Positions 25,802 through 35,026 are shown, numbered from the stretch's first letter. The stretch is DNA of 64,000 bases from Kocuria flava (GCF_001482365.1 NZ_CP013254.1:2852001-2916000); one strand, 5' to 3'. Program-made: numbers and translations. Notes: a model not told the origin generated them from the letters alone.

Positions 25802-27126
25802 CGGGTCCCCTCCTCGGTCGGCGCCGGGGCCGGTGCGGGCACGAACCGGATCCGGTCCACCCGGCGCCCGTCCATGCGGGCGACCTCGAGCACCCCGCCC
25901 TGGACGGGCACGGCGTCGCCCACGCGCGGGACCTGGCCCAGGCGGTCCATCATGAAGCCTCCCATGGTCTCGTAGGCGGGCCCGTCCTCGATGTCGAGCT
26001 CGATGATCTGCTCGGAGACCTCGTCGGGGCGGAGCAGGCCCGGGAAGGTCCACTCGCCGCTGGCCGACTGCAGGGCGCCGGGGCTGATCCGGTCGTGCTC
26101 GTCGGAGACCTCGCCGACGACCTCCTCCACGAGGTCCTCGAGGGTGACGACGCCGGCCGTGCCGCCCCACTCGTCGACGACCACGGCCATCTGCAGCCCG
26201 CCGGAGCGCAGCTGCACGAGCAGGGAGTCGAGGTGGACGGTCTCGGGCACGCGCAGCACGTCCTCCATGATCGCCCCGCACTCCAGGGCGGCGCGGCGGT
26301 CGGCCGGCACGGCCACAGCCTTCTTGACGTGGACCACGCCGCGGATCTCGTCCGGGGAGTCGTCGACGACGGGGAAGCGGGAGTGGCCGGTGCGGGAGGC
26401 CACGGCCACGACCTCGGCCACGGAGTCGTGGGAGTCGAGCATCTGCACCCGGATGCGGGGGGTCATCACGTCCGCGGCCGTGCGCTCGGCGAAGGTGAGG
26501 GTCTTGGCCACGAACGCGGCCGTCCCGGCGTCGAGGGTGCCCATCTTCGCGGAGCGGCGCACCATCGAGGACAGCTCCTCGGGCGAGCGGGCCCCGGAGA
26601 GCTCCTCCTTGGCCTCCATGCCGAACAGGTGCAGCACCCGGTTGGCGACGCCGTTGAGGCCCAGCACGAACGGCTTGAACACGGCGGTGAACACCAGCTG
26701 GGGGCGGGCCAGGGCGCGCCCGACGCGGTAGGCCTCGGCGATCGCCCAGTTCTTCGGCACGAGCTCGCCGACGAGCATCGACAGCAGCGTGGAGATCAGC
26801 ATCGAGATCGTCAGGGTCACGCCCCCGGCGGCCGCGGCGGAGAGGCCGGTGAGGTCCATGATCGGCTCGCGCAGGAACGACTGGAGCGCGAGGTCGAGGG
26901 TGTAGCCGGTCAGCAGCGTCGTCAGCGTGATCCCGAGCTGGCAGCTCGAGAGCTGGGTGGACAGCGAGCGCAGGCACTTCAGCAGGGGCTCGGCCCGGCG
27001 GTCGCCCTCGGCGATCGCCCGGCGGACCGTGGTCTGGTCCAGGGCCACCAGGGAGAACTCCACGGCGACGAAGAAGCCGGTGCCGAGGATCAGGAGCAGG
27101 CCCGTGGCCAGCAGCAGCCAGTCCAT
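25798..27126 (-). CDS. CNNM/CorC-type membrane protein (full length)
   Basis: 442 residues with the same plan as the downstream gene: CNNM membrane domain (AVEFSLVALDQTTVRR, LVGELVPKNWA), tandem CBS domains, and here also a C-terminal CorC_HlyC domain from about residue 355. The pair resembles a tandem duplication in which one copy lost the last domain; the two may form heterodimers. Start at ATG 27124-27126, behind GGGGAGG; an upstream Pro/Arg-rich in-frame stretch is not convincing coding. Probable divalent-cation homeostasis role. Confidence 0.9.
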   Translation of the reverse strand: MDWLLLATGLLLILGTGFFVAVEFSLVALDQTTVRRAIAEGDRRAEPLLKCLRSLSTQLSSCQLGITLTTLLTGYTLDLALQSFLREPIMDLTGLSAAAAGGVTLTISMLISTLLSMLVGELVPKNWAIAEAYRVGRALARPQLVFTAVFKPFVLGLNGVANRVLHLFGMEAKEELSGARSPEELSSMVRRSAKMGTLDAGTAAFVAKTLTFAERTAADVMTPRIRVQMLDSHDSVAEVVAVASRTGHSRFPVVDDSPDEIRGVVHVKKAVAVPADRRAALECGAIMEDVLRVPETVHLDSLLVQLRSGGLQMAVVVDEWGGTAGVVTLEDLVEEVVGEVSDEHDRISPGALQSASGEWTFPGLLRPDEVSEQIIELDIEDGPAYETMGGFMMDRLGQVPRVGDAVPVQGGVLEVARMDGRRVDRIRFVPAPAPAPTEEGTR

Positions 27127-27291
27127 CAGGCGGGGCCTCCCCGGGAGGCCGGTCCGCGCCCGGGGGCGGGAGCGGCGGGGCGGGGGGAACGGGGGGCGCC
27201 GGCGCGGGGGCCGCGGCGGGGGACGCCGCGGCCGGGCCGGCAACTACTGTACGAGTCCATGGGAGCTCCAGGATACCGGAGCCCCGGCGGC

Positions 27292-28758
27292 TCAGGACCA
27301 GCTGACGGGCCGTGCCCGGCCCTCCTCGTAGCCGGAGCGGGACTGCACGCCCACGACCGCCCGCGCGGCGAACTGCTCGAGCGTCGTGGCCCCCGCGTAG
27401 GTCATGGAGCTGCGCACCCCGGCGGTGATGTGGTCCACGAGGTCCTCCACGCCCGGGCGCTGCGGGTCCAGGTACATCTTGGAGCTGGAGATGCCCTCCT
27501 CGAACAGGGCCTTGCGCGCCCGGGCGAAGGCGCCCTCCTCCCGGGTGCGCTCGCGCACGGCGCGGGTCGAGGCCATGCCGAAGCTCTCCTTGTACATCCG
27601 CCCGTCGGCGTCGACGTTGAGGTCCCCGGGCCCCTCGTGGGTGCCGGCGAACCAGGAGCCGATCATCACCTGGCTGGCCCCGGCCGCGAGCGCGAGGGCG
27701 ACGTCGCGCGGGTGCTTGACCCCGCCGTCGGCCCAGACGTGGCGGCCCAGGCCGGCGGCGGCCTCCGCGCACTCGAGCACGGCCGAGAACTGGGGGCGGC
27801 CCACGGCCGTCATCATCCGTGTCGTGCACATCGCACCGGGGCCCACCCCGACCTTGACGATGTCGGCGCCGGCGTCGACGAGGTCCTGCACGCCGTCGGC
27901 GGTCACCACGTTGCCGGCCGCGACCGGGACGTCGGGGGCCACGGCACGCACGGCCTCGAGGGCCTCGAGCATCCGCCGCTGGTGGCCGTGGGCGGTGTCG
28001 ACGACGAGCACGTCCACGCCGGCCTCGACGAGGGCGCGCGCCTTGCCGCGGACGTCGCCGTTGATGCCGACGGCGGCCCCGACCCGCAGCCGCCCGGCGT
28101 CGTCGAGGGCGGGGGTGTAGATGGTGGAGCGCACGGCGCCCTTGCGGGTGAGCACGCCCACGACCTCGTCGCCGTCCAGGACGGGGGCCACGTGCACCCG
28201 CGACTGCGTCAGGCGGTCGTAGGCGGCGGCCAGGACGCCGTGCTGCGCGTGCGCGCCGTCGGCGAGCACGTCGGCCAGCGGCAGGACGGGCGCGTCGGTG
28301 CGCATGATCGAGCCCAGCTGGGTGAAGCGGTCCACCTCCGTGCAGTCGCCCGCCAGGACCACGCCCCGGTAGGTGCGGCCGGGCCCGCACACGACCACGG
28401 CGCCGTGGGGGCGCTTGTGCATGATGCCCAGGGCGTCGTGCACGGTGTCCTCGGGGGCCAGCACCACGGGGGTCTCGAAGCGGGGCGAACGCTCCTTGAC
28501 CCACCCGACCACCTCGGCGATGACGTCCAGCGGGATGTCCTGCGGGAGGATGCCCAGCCCGCCGCGGCGGGCCAGGGTCTCGACCATGCGCCGGCCGGTG
28601 ACCGCCGTCATGTTCGCCGCGATCAGCGGGACCGTGGCGCCGGTGCCGTCGCGGGGGGCGAGGTCGACGTCGAAGCGGGAGGTGACCCGGGAGCTGGAGG
28701 GGACGAGGAAGACGTCGTCGTAGGTCAGGTCCGAGGTGGGGGTGTTGAGGAAGCGCAC
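27292..28758 (-). CDS. guaB1: GuaB1-type IMP dehydrogenase/GMP reductase-family protein with CBS domains
   Basis: 488 residues of the IMPDH/GMPR barrel family with a CBS insert around residues 95-205. The active-site loop is GVGPGAMCTTR, with the catalytic cysteine. A C-terminal motif typical of the actinobacterial GuaB1 branch follows (MTYAGATTLEQF). Mycobacterial GuaB1 has been shown to be a GMP reductase, converting GMP to IMP with NADPH, so that activity is favoured over IMP dehydrogenase. The GTG start (VRFLNTPTSDLTYDDV) has a TAGACT box 7 bases upstream, predicting a leaderless mRNA. The 165 bases between this gene and the CNNM pair show no gene. Confidence 0.88.
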   Translation of the reverse strand: MRFLNTPTSDLTYDDVFLVPSSSRVTSRFDVDLAPRDGTGATVPLIAANMTAVTGRRMVETLARRGGLGILPQDIPLDVIAEVVGWVKERSPRFETPVVLAPEDTVHDALGIMHKRPHGAVVVCGPGRTYRGVVLAGDCTEVDRFTQLGSIMRTDAPVLPLADVLADGAHAQHGVLAAAYDRLTQSRVHVAPVLDGDEVVGVLTRKGAVRSTIYTPALDDAGRLRVGAAVGINGDVRGKARALVEAGVDVLVVDTAHGHQRRMLEALEAVRAVAPDVPVAAGNVVTADGVQDLVDAGADIVKVGVGPGAMCTTRMMTAVGRPQFSAVLECAEAAAGLGRHVWADGGVKHPRDVALALAAGASQVMIGSWFAGTHEGPGDLNVDADGRMYKESFGMASTRAVRERTREEGAFARARKALFEEGISSSKMYLDPQRPGVEDLVDHITAGVRSSMTYAGATTLEQFAARAVVGVQSRSGYEEGRARPVSWS

Positions 28759-28765
28759 GCCCGCC

Positions 28766-28771
28766 AGTCTA
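28766..28771 (-). promoter_or_regulatory. -10 element (TAGACT) for leaderless guaB1 mRNA
   Basis: TAGACT ends 7 bases before the GTG start codon and no Shine-Dalgarno is present. Confidence 0.55.
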
Positions 28772-28839
28772 GCCGCGGGCCCCCGACACGCCGCCGGGGC
28801 CCGCCCCGCGCGGACTAGCCATGCCGCCGCGCGCGTCAC

Positions 28840-28845
28840 TAGACT
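28840..28845 (+). promoter_or_regulatory. Probable -10 element (TAGACT) for kgd
   Basis: TAGACT lies about 190 bases upstream of the likely kgd start, implying a leader of roughly 180 bases, long for this window. No -35 match. Confidence 0.4.
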
Positions 28846-29033
28846 CGACCGGAGGTACGGCCGCGCCCGCCCGGACGACCGGCCGGGACGTCCCGGAGGA
28901 CGAGCCGGCCGGTCCCCGGGCGGCCGCGGCCGCGACGAGCCCGGCGGCAGGTCCGGACGCCGCCGGAACACCGACACTGCGGGGACCGGACAGGAGGCTC
29001 CCGCGCGAACAACATGGAAGAGGCGTATTCCCC

Positions 29034-32000
29034 GTGCCACATCAGCCACAGCATCTGATCCCTGAAGAATTCGCAGGTAACGAGTGGCTCGTCGACGAAC
29101 TCTTCGAGAAGTACCAGGAGGACCGGAACTCGGTCGACCGCAAGTGGTGGCCGGTGTTCGAGGCCATGAGCGCGGAGGACGGCGCGGCACCGGAGCCCGC
29201 CGCCGCGCAGCCGGCCGGGAAGCAGGCCGCGGGGCCGGCGGAGAAGCCCGCGTCGAGCGCCCGGCCGCGTCCCGGGCGGCCGCCCCCGGCCCCGCCAAGT
29301 CCGGGGCGAAGGCCGAGAACCGCCCGGAGACCGAGCACGGCGAGACCGCGTCCAAGCGCCCCATCCCCGCCCAGCCGGCCCAGCCGCGCGCCGCCGCCCC
29401 GGAGCCGCCGGCCGAGGACCAGGTCGTCAAGCTGCGCGGGCCCGCCAAGGCCGTGGCCGCGAACATGGACGCCTCCCTGACCGTGCCCACGGCCACGACC
29501 GTGCGCGCCGTGCCCGCGAAGCTGCTGATCGACAACCGGATCGTCATCAACAGCCACCTCGCCCGCAACCGCGGCGGCAAGGTCTCGTTCACGCACCTCA
29601 TCGGCTACGCCGTGATCAAGGCCCTCGCCAACTTCCCGTCCCAGAACGTCTTCTACGACGAGCAGGACGGCAAGCCGGTCGCGATCCACCCCGCGCACGT
29701 GAACTTCGGCCTGGCCATCGACATCCCCAACAAGGACGGCTCCCGCAACCTCGTGGTGCCGAACATCAAGGGCGCCGAGACCATGGGCTTCCAGCAGTTC
29801 TGGTCCGCCTACGAGGACATCGTCCGCCGGGCCCGCACCAACGAGCTGACCATGGAGGACTACCAGGGCACCACGGTGTCCCTGACCAACCCCGGCGGCA
29901 TCGGCACCGTCCACTCCGTGCCGCGGCTGTCGAAGGGCCAGGCGTGCATCATCGGCGTGGGCGCGCTCGACTACCCCGCCGAGTTCAAGGGCGCCTCCCC
30001 CAAGACCATCGCCCGCCAGGGCGTGTCCAAGATCATCACCCTGACCTCGACCTACGACCACCGGGTCATCCAGGGCGCCGGCTCGGGCGAGTTCCTGCGC
30101 CTGATCGAGTCCTACCTGCTGGGCGAGGACGGGTTCTACGACGAGATCTTCGAGGCCCTGCGGATCCCCTACGAGCCCGTGCGCTGGGCCGTGGACAACC
30201 AGGTCAACCCCGAGATCCAGGTCAACAAGGTCGCCCGGATCCAGCAGCTGATCCACGCCTACCGGGTGCGCGGGCACCTGATGGCCGACACCAACCCCCT
30301 CGAGTACGTGATGCGCAAGCACCCGGACCTCGACGTGCTCACCTACGGGCTGTCCCTGTGGGACCTCGACCGGGAGTGGCCCACCGGCGGCTTCGGCGGG
30401 GCCGACGTGCTGAGCCTGCGCACGATCCTGGGCCGGCTGCGCGACGCCTACTGCCGCACCGTGGGCGTGGAGTACATGCACCTGCAGGAGCCGGAGGAGC
30501 GCGAGTGGTTCCAGGACCAGCTCGAGCACGGCTACCAGAAGCCCTCCCGCGAGGAGCAGTTCCGCATCCTCGGCCGCCTCAACGCCGCCGAGGCCTTCGA
30601 GACGTTCCTGCAGACGAAATACGTCGGGCAGAAGCGCTTCTCCCTCGAGGGCGGCGAGTCCCTCATCCCCCTGCTGGACGAGATCATCTCGGACGCGGCC
30701 GACGCCGGGCTCGCCGGGGTCGGCATCGCCATGGCCCATCGCGGCCGGCTCAACGTGCTGACCAACATCGCCGGGAAGTCCTACGCCCAGGTCTTCCGGG
30801 AGTTCGAGGGCAGCCAGGACCCGCGCACCACCGAGGGCTCCGGGGACGTGAAGTACCACCTGGGCACGGAGGGCACCTTCACCTCCGACAACGGCAACGA
30901 GACCCAGGTCTACCTCGCCGCGAACCCCTCGCACCTCGAGGCGGCCGACCCGGTGATCGAGGGCATCGTGCGCGCCAAGACCGACGTGCTGGGCGCCGGC
31001 CCCGAGGGCGACGGCACCTTCCCGGTGCTGCCCATCCAGGTCCACGGCGACGCCGCCTTCGCCGGCCAGGGCGTGGTGGCCGAGGTGCTGCAGATGGCCC
31101 TGCTGCCCGGCTACGCGGTCGGCGGCACGGTCCACGTGATCGTCAACAACCAGGTGGGCTTCACGACCGCGCCCTCGGCGGCGCGCTCCTCGACCTACGC
31201 GACCGACATCGCCAAGGGCTTCCAGGCCCCGATCTTCCACGTCAACGCCGACGACCCCGAGGCCGTCACCCACGTGGGCCAGCTGGCCTTCGCCTACCGG
31301 CAGGCCTTCCACAAGGACGTGGTCATCGACCTGATGTGCTACCGCCGGCGCGGGCACAACGAGGGCGACGACCCCTCGATGACCCAGCCGCTGATGTACG
31401 ACCTCATCGAGCAGAAGCGCTCGACCCGCAAGATCTACACCGAGAACCTCGTGGGCCGCGGCGACATCACGCAGGAGGAGGCCGACCGGGCGCTGAAGGA
31501 CTACCAGGAGCGCCTGGAGCGGGTCTTCGCCGAGACGCACGAGGCGCAGACCTCCTCGATCCCGCTGGTCACCGGCGACTCCGCCGCGATCTCCAACATC
31601 GAGCGACCCTCCGCCCAGCAGGCGGACTCCGGGGTGTCCATCCCCCGCTCGACGGCGATCTCGACGGAGGTCGCCCAGCGGATCGGCGCCGCCCACCTGG
31701 AGATCCCCGAGGACTTCACGGTGCACAAGAAGCTGCGCAAGCTCCTGGAGCGCCGCGAGGCGATGACCCGCGAGGGCGGCGTGGACTGGGGCATGGGCGA
31801 GCTCATGGCCTTCGGCTCCCTGCTCATGGAGGGCGTGCCGGTGCGCATGTCCGGCCAGGACGTCCGGCGCGGCACGTTCACCCAGCGCCACGCCGTGATC
31901 TTCGACGCGGAGACCGGCGCCGAGTGGACCCCGCTGAACCACCTGGCCGGCGACCAGGAGCGGCTGGCGATCTACAACTCCCTGCTCTCCGAGTACGCCG

Positions 32001-32803
32001 TCTTGGGCTTCGAGTACGGCTACTCCGTGGAGCGCCCCGAGGCGCTGACCGTGTGGGAGGCCCAGTTCGGCGACTTCGTCAACGGCGCCCAGATCGTCGT
32101 CGACGAGTTCATCGCCTCGGCCGAGCAGAAGTGGGGCCAGCGCTCCTCGCTGGTGCTGCTGCTGCCGCACGGCTACGAGGGCCAGGGCCCGGACCACTCC
32201 TCGGCGCGCATCGAGCGCTTCCTGCAGCTGTGCGCGGAGAAGAACATGGTCGTGGCCAATCCCTCCACCCCGGCCAACCACTTCCACCTGCTGCGCCGGC
32301 AGGCCTACAGCCGCCCGCGCAAGCCGCTGGTCGTGGCCACGCCCAAGCAGCTGCTGCGCCTGAAGGCCGCCGCCTCCCCCGTGGAGGAGTTCACCGACGG
32401 CACCTTCCGCCCGGTGATCGGCGACCGGGCCGGGCTGGACGCGGCGAAGGTCACCGACGTGGTGCTGGTCTCCGGCCGGCTCTACTACGACCTGGCGGCC
32501 GCCCGGGAGAAGAACCAGGACACCACCACCGCGATCGTGCGCGTCGAGCAGCTGCACCCGCTGCCGCTGGCCGAGATCAAGGAGGAGCTGGCCAAGTACC
32601 CGCAGGCGCGCCTGACCTGGGCGCAGGACGAGCCCGCCAACCAGGGCGCCTGGCCGTTCATGGCCGTGAACCTGGTGCCCGAGCTCGACCGGAAGGTGCG
32701 GCTGGCCTCCCGCCCGGCCTCGGCCTCCCCGGCCAACGGCTCCGCGAAGCGGCACACCGCCGAGCTGGAGACCCTCGTCCAGACGGCGTTCGAGCGCGCC
32801 TGA
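29034..32803 (+). CDS. kgd: Multifunctional 2-oxoglutarate decarboxylase/dehydrogenase E1 (Kgd/OdhA type), with an apparent frameshift
   Basis: This TCA-cycle enzyme acts on 2-oxoglutarate. The N-terminal E1 segment (EEFAGNEWLVDELFEKYQ) begins at a GTG at 29034. It is followed by an Ala/Pro linker, then an E2-like acyltransferase core with the TYDHRVIQGA active-site motif, and the ThDP-dependent E1 domains to 32803. That fused plan is the actinobacterial Kgd/OdhA type. The reading frame changes by -1 between about 29250 and 29285, inside the linker: upstream sequence is coding in one frame, everything from AAAPGPAKSGAK onward in another. Read literally, the first frame ends at 29480 with a ~148-residue product. 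A one-base deletion or base-calling error in GC-rich DNA is the simplest explanation. With one base restored the protein is about 1257 residues, normal length. Confidence 0.9.
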
Positions 32804-32855
32804 GCACGCGCCCCGCACTGCGCCCCGCCCCCATCCCCCGAGCAGGAAGAACGAC

Positions 32856-33455
32856 GTGGAGCAACGAAGGATCAGAATTGTCGCGGTCGGTGACGAGCTG
32901 CTGGCCGGCGAGGGCGACCCCCGGGCCCTGGGCTGGTTCGGGCGGGTCATGGCCCGGACCCCGCGCCACGCGGCGCCCGTGTCCGCCTACAACCTCGCCG
33001 CGCCGGACGAGGGCAGCGAGTCGCTGAACGAGCGCTGGCTCGGCGAGGCGGGCCGCCGCTTTGCCCCCGGCCACGACAACCGCCTGGTCATCGCGCCCTC
33101 CACCCGGGACATCGACCTGAGCATCACGAGCGCCCGCTCGCGGCTGAACATGGCCAACATCATCGACACCGCCTCGCAGAACAACGTGCGCGTGCTCGTC
33201 GTCGGGCCCCCGCCCACCCTGGACACGGGGCGCAACCGGCGGATCGCCGACCTCTCCGCGGCGTACGCGGACGTCACCACCCGGCGCAACCACGTCTACG
33301 TGGACACCTTCAACCCCCTCCAGCACCACGAGCAGTGGCGCAAGGACCTCGCGGCCAACCACGGCCGCCCCGGGCAGGCCGGCTACGGGCTGATGGCCTG
33401 GCTCGTGCTCCACCGCGGCTGGTACGCCTGGCTGGACCTGCCCGAGCCGCAGTGA
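32856..33455 (+). CDS. SGNH/GDSL-hydrolase-fold protein with GDEL in place of GDSL
   Basis: 199 residues starting with GTG behind an AGGAAG element, 52 bases after kgd. The N-terminus VAVGDELLAG aligns with block I of SGNH hydrolases, but the nucleophile serine position is Glu14. Later blocks are partly visible (SRLNMANIID, VLVVGPPPT) and a late HGRPGQAGYGLMAWLV may hold the His block. If Glu14 is correct, normal serine esterase chemistry is unlikely and the protein may be a binding protein or use another mechanism. Function unknown. Confidence 0.75.
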   Translation: MEQRRIRIVAVGDELLAGEGDPRALGWFGRVMARTPRHAAPVSAYNLAAPDEGSESLNERWLGEAGRRFAPGHDNRLVIAPSTRDIDLSITSARSRLNMANIIDTASQNNVRVLVVGPPPTLDTGRNRRIADLSAAYADVTTRRNHVYVDTFNPLQHHEQWRKDLAANHGRPGQAGYGLMAWLVLHRGWYAWLDLPEPQ

Positions 33456-33458
33456 CCC

Positions 33459-33488
33459 CGCCCCGCCGTGCGGCGGCGGCGCGGGGCG
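33459..33488 (+). terminator. Possible hairpin after the SGNH-like gene
   Basis: CGCCCCGC (33459-33466) pairs with GCGGGGCG (33481-33488) just after the stop codon. Moderately strong, without a T-run. Confidence 0.35.
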
Positions 33489-33606
33489 TGTGAGACAATG
33501 GCGGGCAGTGCCCCGTCCGGCCACCGCCGCGGTCCCCGACCGTGCGGGAACGGACGACGACGACCACGATCCACCGCGGCACCCCCGCGGAAGACAGGAG
33601 GCTCGC

Positions 33607-33681
33607 ATGAGCAAGCGAGGACGCAAGCGCAAGGACCGCCGCAAGGGCGGCGCCAACCACGGCAAGCGCCCCAACGCCTGA
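33607..33681 (+). CDS. Small ribosomal-type protein bL37
   Basis: A 24-codon gene starting MSKRGRKRKDRRKGG and ending NHGKRPNA, with a perfect AGGAGG 6-7 bases before the ATG. It is almost entirely Lys, Arg and Gly and closely resembles bL37, the tiny large-subunit protein first seen in mycobacterial ribosome structures (same length, same ANHGKRPN ending). It is easily missed by gene callers. A GACAAT element at about 33492-33497 could be its -10. A perfect 38-nt palindrome follows. The match is from memory of the mycobacterial protein; a search would confirm it. Confidence 0.85.
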   Translation: MSKRGRKRKDRRKGGANHGKRPNA

Positions 33682-33711
33682 GGTCCCCCGCGGACCCGGC
33701 ACCGCCGTGGA

Positions 33712-33749
33712 CGGAAGGGCCCCGGACCGATCGGTCCGGGGCCCTTCCG
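33712..33749. terminator. Perfect bidirectional hairpin between bL37 and rsrA
   Basis: A 38-nt perfect palindrome (33712-33730 with 33731-33749) separates two convergent transcripts; a GATC-type tight loop would form at its centre. It probably terminates both. Confidence 0.75.
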
Positions 33750-33803
33750 CACGTCCGCGCCCGTCCGGGACCCGCGGCGCCGGACGGGCGCGGGGAGATC
33801 GTC

Positions 33804-34070
33804 TCAGGCCGCCGGCGGTCGCTGTCGCTGGGCGTGGATCCGGGCGAGGATCGAGACCTTCAGGTCCGCCGGGGCCGTCTCCGAGCAGGAGCGCCGGACG
33901 ACCGAGCGGATCACGCACTCCAGGTCGTACTCCCGGGCGCAGGCCGGGCACTCGCGCAGGTGCCCGTGGATGTCCTCGAGGTCGTCCGCCGGGAGCACCC
34001 CGTCGAGGTACTCGTAGATCCGCCGGATCCGCTCGTCCGTGCAGCCTCCCAGGCTCTCGCAGTCGGCCAT
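33804..34070 (-). CDS. rsrA: Mycothiol-system zinc anti-sigma factor RsrA
   Basis: An 88-residue ZAS-family anti-sigma factor that binds SigR under reducing conditions and releases it on disulfide stress. The zinc motif H37-x3-C41-x2-C44 is complete, and further cysteines at 4, 10, 52 and 62 lie close to the redox-active positions of Streptomyces RsrA. It starts 2 bases after the sigR stop, so the two proteins should be made together. The pairing with SigR makes the assignment strong. Confidence 0.95.
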   Translation of the reverse strand: MADCESLGGCTDERIRRIYEYLDGVLPADDLEDIHGHLRECPACAREYDLECVIRSVVRRSCSETAPADLKVSILARIHAQRQRPPAA

Positions 34071-34072
34071 GT

Positions 34073-34759
34073 CTAGTGGTCCTCTTCCTTGTTCTTGTCC
34101 GCGGCGGCCTTCCGGTCCGCCGTGACCTTCGAGGTGTCGAAGCCGCGCTCGGCGGCGTAGTCGGCCAGCTTCTCGCGCAGCAGCTTGCGCCCGCGGTGCA
34201 GGCGGGACATCACCGTGCCGATGGGGGTGTCCATGATCTCGGAGATCTCCTTGTAGGCGAAGCCCTCGACGTCCGAGAAGTACACCGCCAGCCGGAACTC
34301 CTCGGGCAGCTCCTGCAGGGCCCGCTTGACGTCGGTGTCGGGCAGGTGGTCCAGGGCCTCCACCTCCGCCGAGCGCAGGCCCGAGGAGGTGTGGGACTCC
34401 GCCCGGTGCAGCTGCCAGTCCTCCACCGTGTCGGTGTTCGCCTGCTGCGGCTCGCGCTGGCGCTTGCGGTAGAGGTTGATGTAGGTGTTCGTCAGGATCC
34501 GGTACAGCCAGGCCTTGAGGTTCGTCCCGGGCCGGTACTGGTGGAAGGCCGAGAACGCCTTGGTGTAGGCCTCCTGCACCAGGTCCTCCGCGTCGGCGGG
34601 GTTGCGGGCCATCCGCAGGGCGGCCGCGTAGAGCTGGTCCACGTACTCCATCGCGTCCCGCTCGAAGCGCGCCTTGCGGTCCTCGGTGGTCTCGGTGGCG
34701 ACGTCGACGGGCGGCTCGGTCCGGGCGGGGACGGCCTCCTGCTGGTTCTGCTCGTTCAT
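34073..34759 (-). CDS. sigR: ECF sigma factor SigR/SigH (thiol-oxidative stress)
   Basis: A 228-residue group IV sigma factor. Region 2 contains DAEDLVQEAYTKAF and LKAWLYRILTNTYINLYRK, region 4 contains LPEEFRLAVYFSDVEGFAYKEISEIMDTPIGTVMSRLHRGRKLL. It drives thioredoxin, mycothiol and proteasome-type stress genes in relatives. The ATG at 34757-34759 has a TAGGAT box 8 bases upstream. A second promoter at 34900-34926 matches the SigR consensus, so the gene is probably autoregulated. The frame is open upstream of the ATG, so a longer isoform from the distal promoter is possible. Confidence 0.95.
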   Translation of the reverse strand: MNEQNQQEAVPARTEPPVDVATETTEDRKARFERDAMEYVDQLYAAALRMARNPADAEDLVQEAYTKAFSAFHQYRPGTNLKAWLYRILTNTYINLYRKRQREPQQANTDTVEDWQLHRAESHTSSGLRSAEVEALDHLPDTDVKRALQELPEEFRLAVYFSDVEGFAYKEISEIMDTPIGTVMSRLHRGRKLLREKLADYAAERGFDTSKVTADRKAAADKNKEEDH

Positions 34760-34767
34760 CACCGCCC

Positions 34768-34773
34768 ATCCTA
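34768..34773 (-). promoter_or_regulatory. sigR proximal promoter -10 (TAGGAT)
   Basis: TAGGAT ends 8 bases before the sigR ATG. The predicted transcript would be almost leaderless. It resembles the housekeeping -10 elements of other genes here and may give basal sigR expression. Confidence 0.5.
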
Positions 34774-34899
34774 CGGCGGGCGGGGCGGGCGCCGGGGCGC
34801 CGGGGCGGGGGCGACGGCTCCTCCTTCCCCCCGGCGGGCCGGTGCCCACGGGTGCTCGCACGACGACGACCGGGGTCCCCGGTCCTGCTCCCCCGGTGC

Positions 34900-34926
34900 A
34901 ACGGGGCACCCCCGGGCCGCTATTCC
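34900..34926 (-). promoter_or_regulatory. sigR distal promoter, SigR/SigH consensus
   Basis: Reading on the minus strand, GGGAATA, 17 bases, then CGTT: this is the SigR/SigH consensus (GGAATA-N17-CGTT type) with no mismatch in the core. It would start transcription near 34893, about 135 bases before the annotated ATG. This is the expected autoregulatory promoter. Confidence 0.75.
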
Positions 34927-35026
34927 CCGCCGCGCCCCGTGCGGCACCCGCCGCCGCGGCACGCGCCGGTGCCGCACGGGCCCGCCGCCCCGGGGCGGCG
35001 CTGGCCCCCGCGCGGGAGGGCGCGGC

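Noticed and set aside
28821..29033. A kgd start at the ATG at 28821
   Set aside because: The ATG lies upstream of the likely TAGACT promoter and the added residues are low-complexity; the GTG at 29034 fits the known start of homologues.
29042..32950. A 1302-codon minus-strand open frame opposite kgd
   Set aside because: Antisense artefact; kgd motifs on the plus strand are unmistakable.
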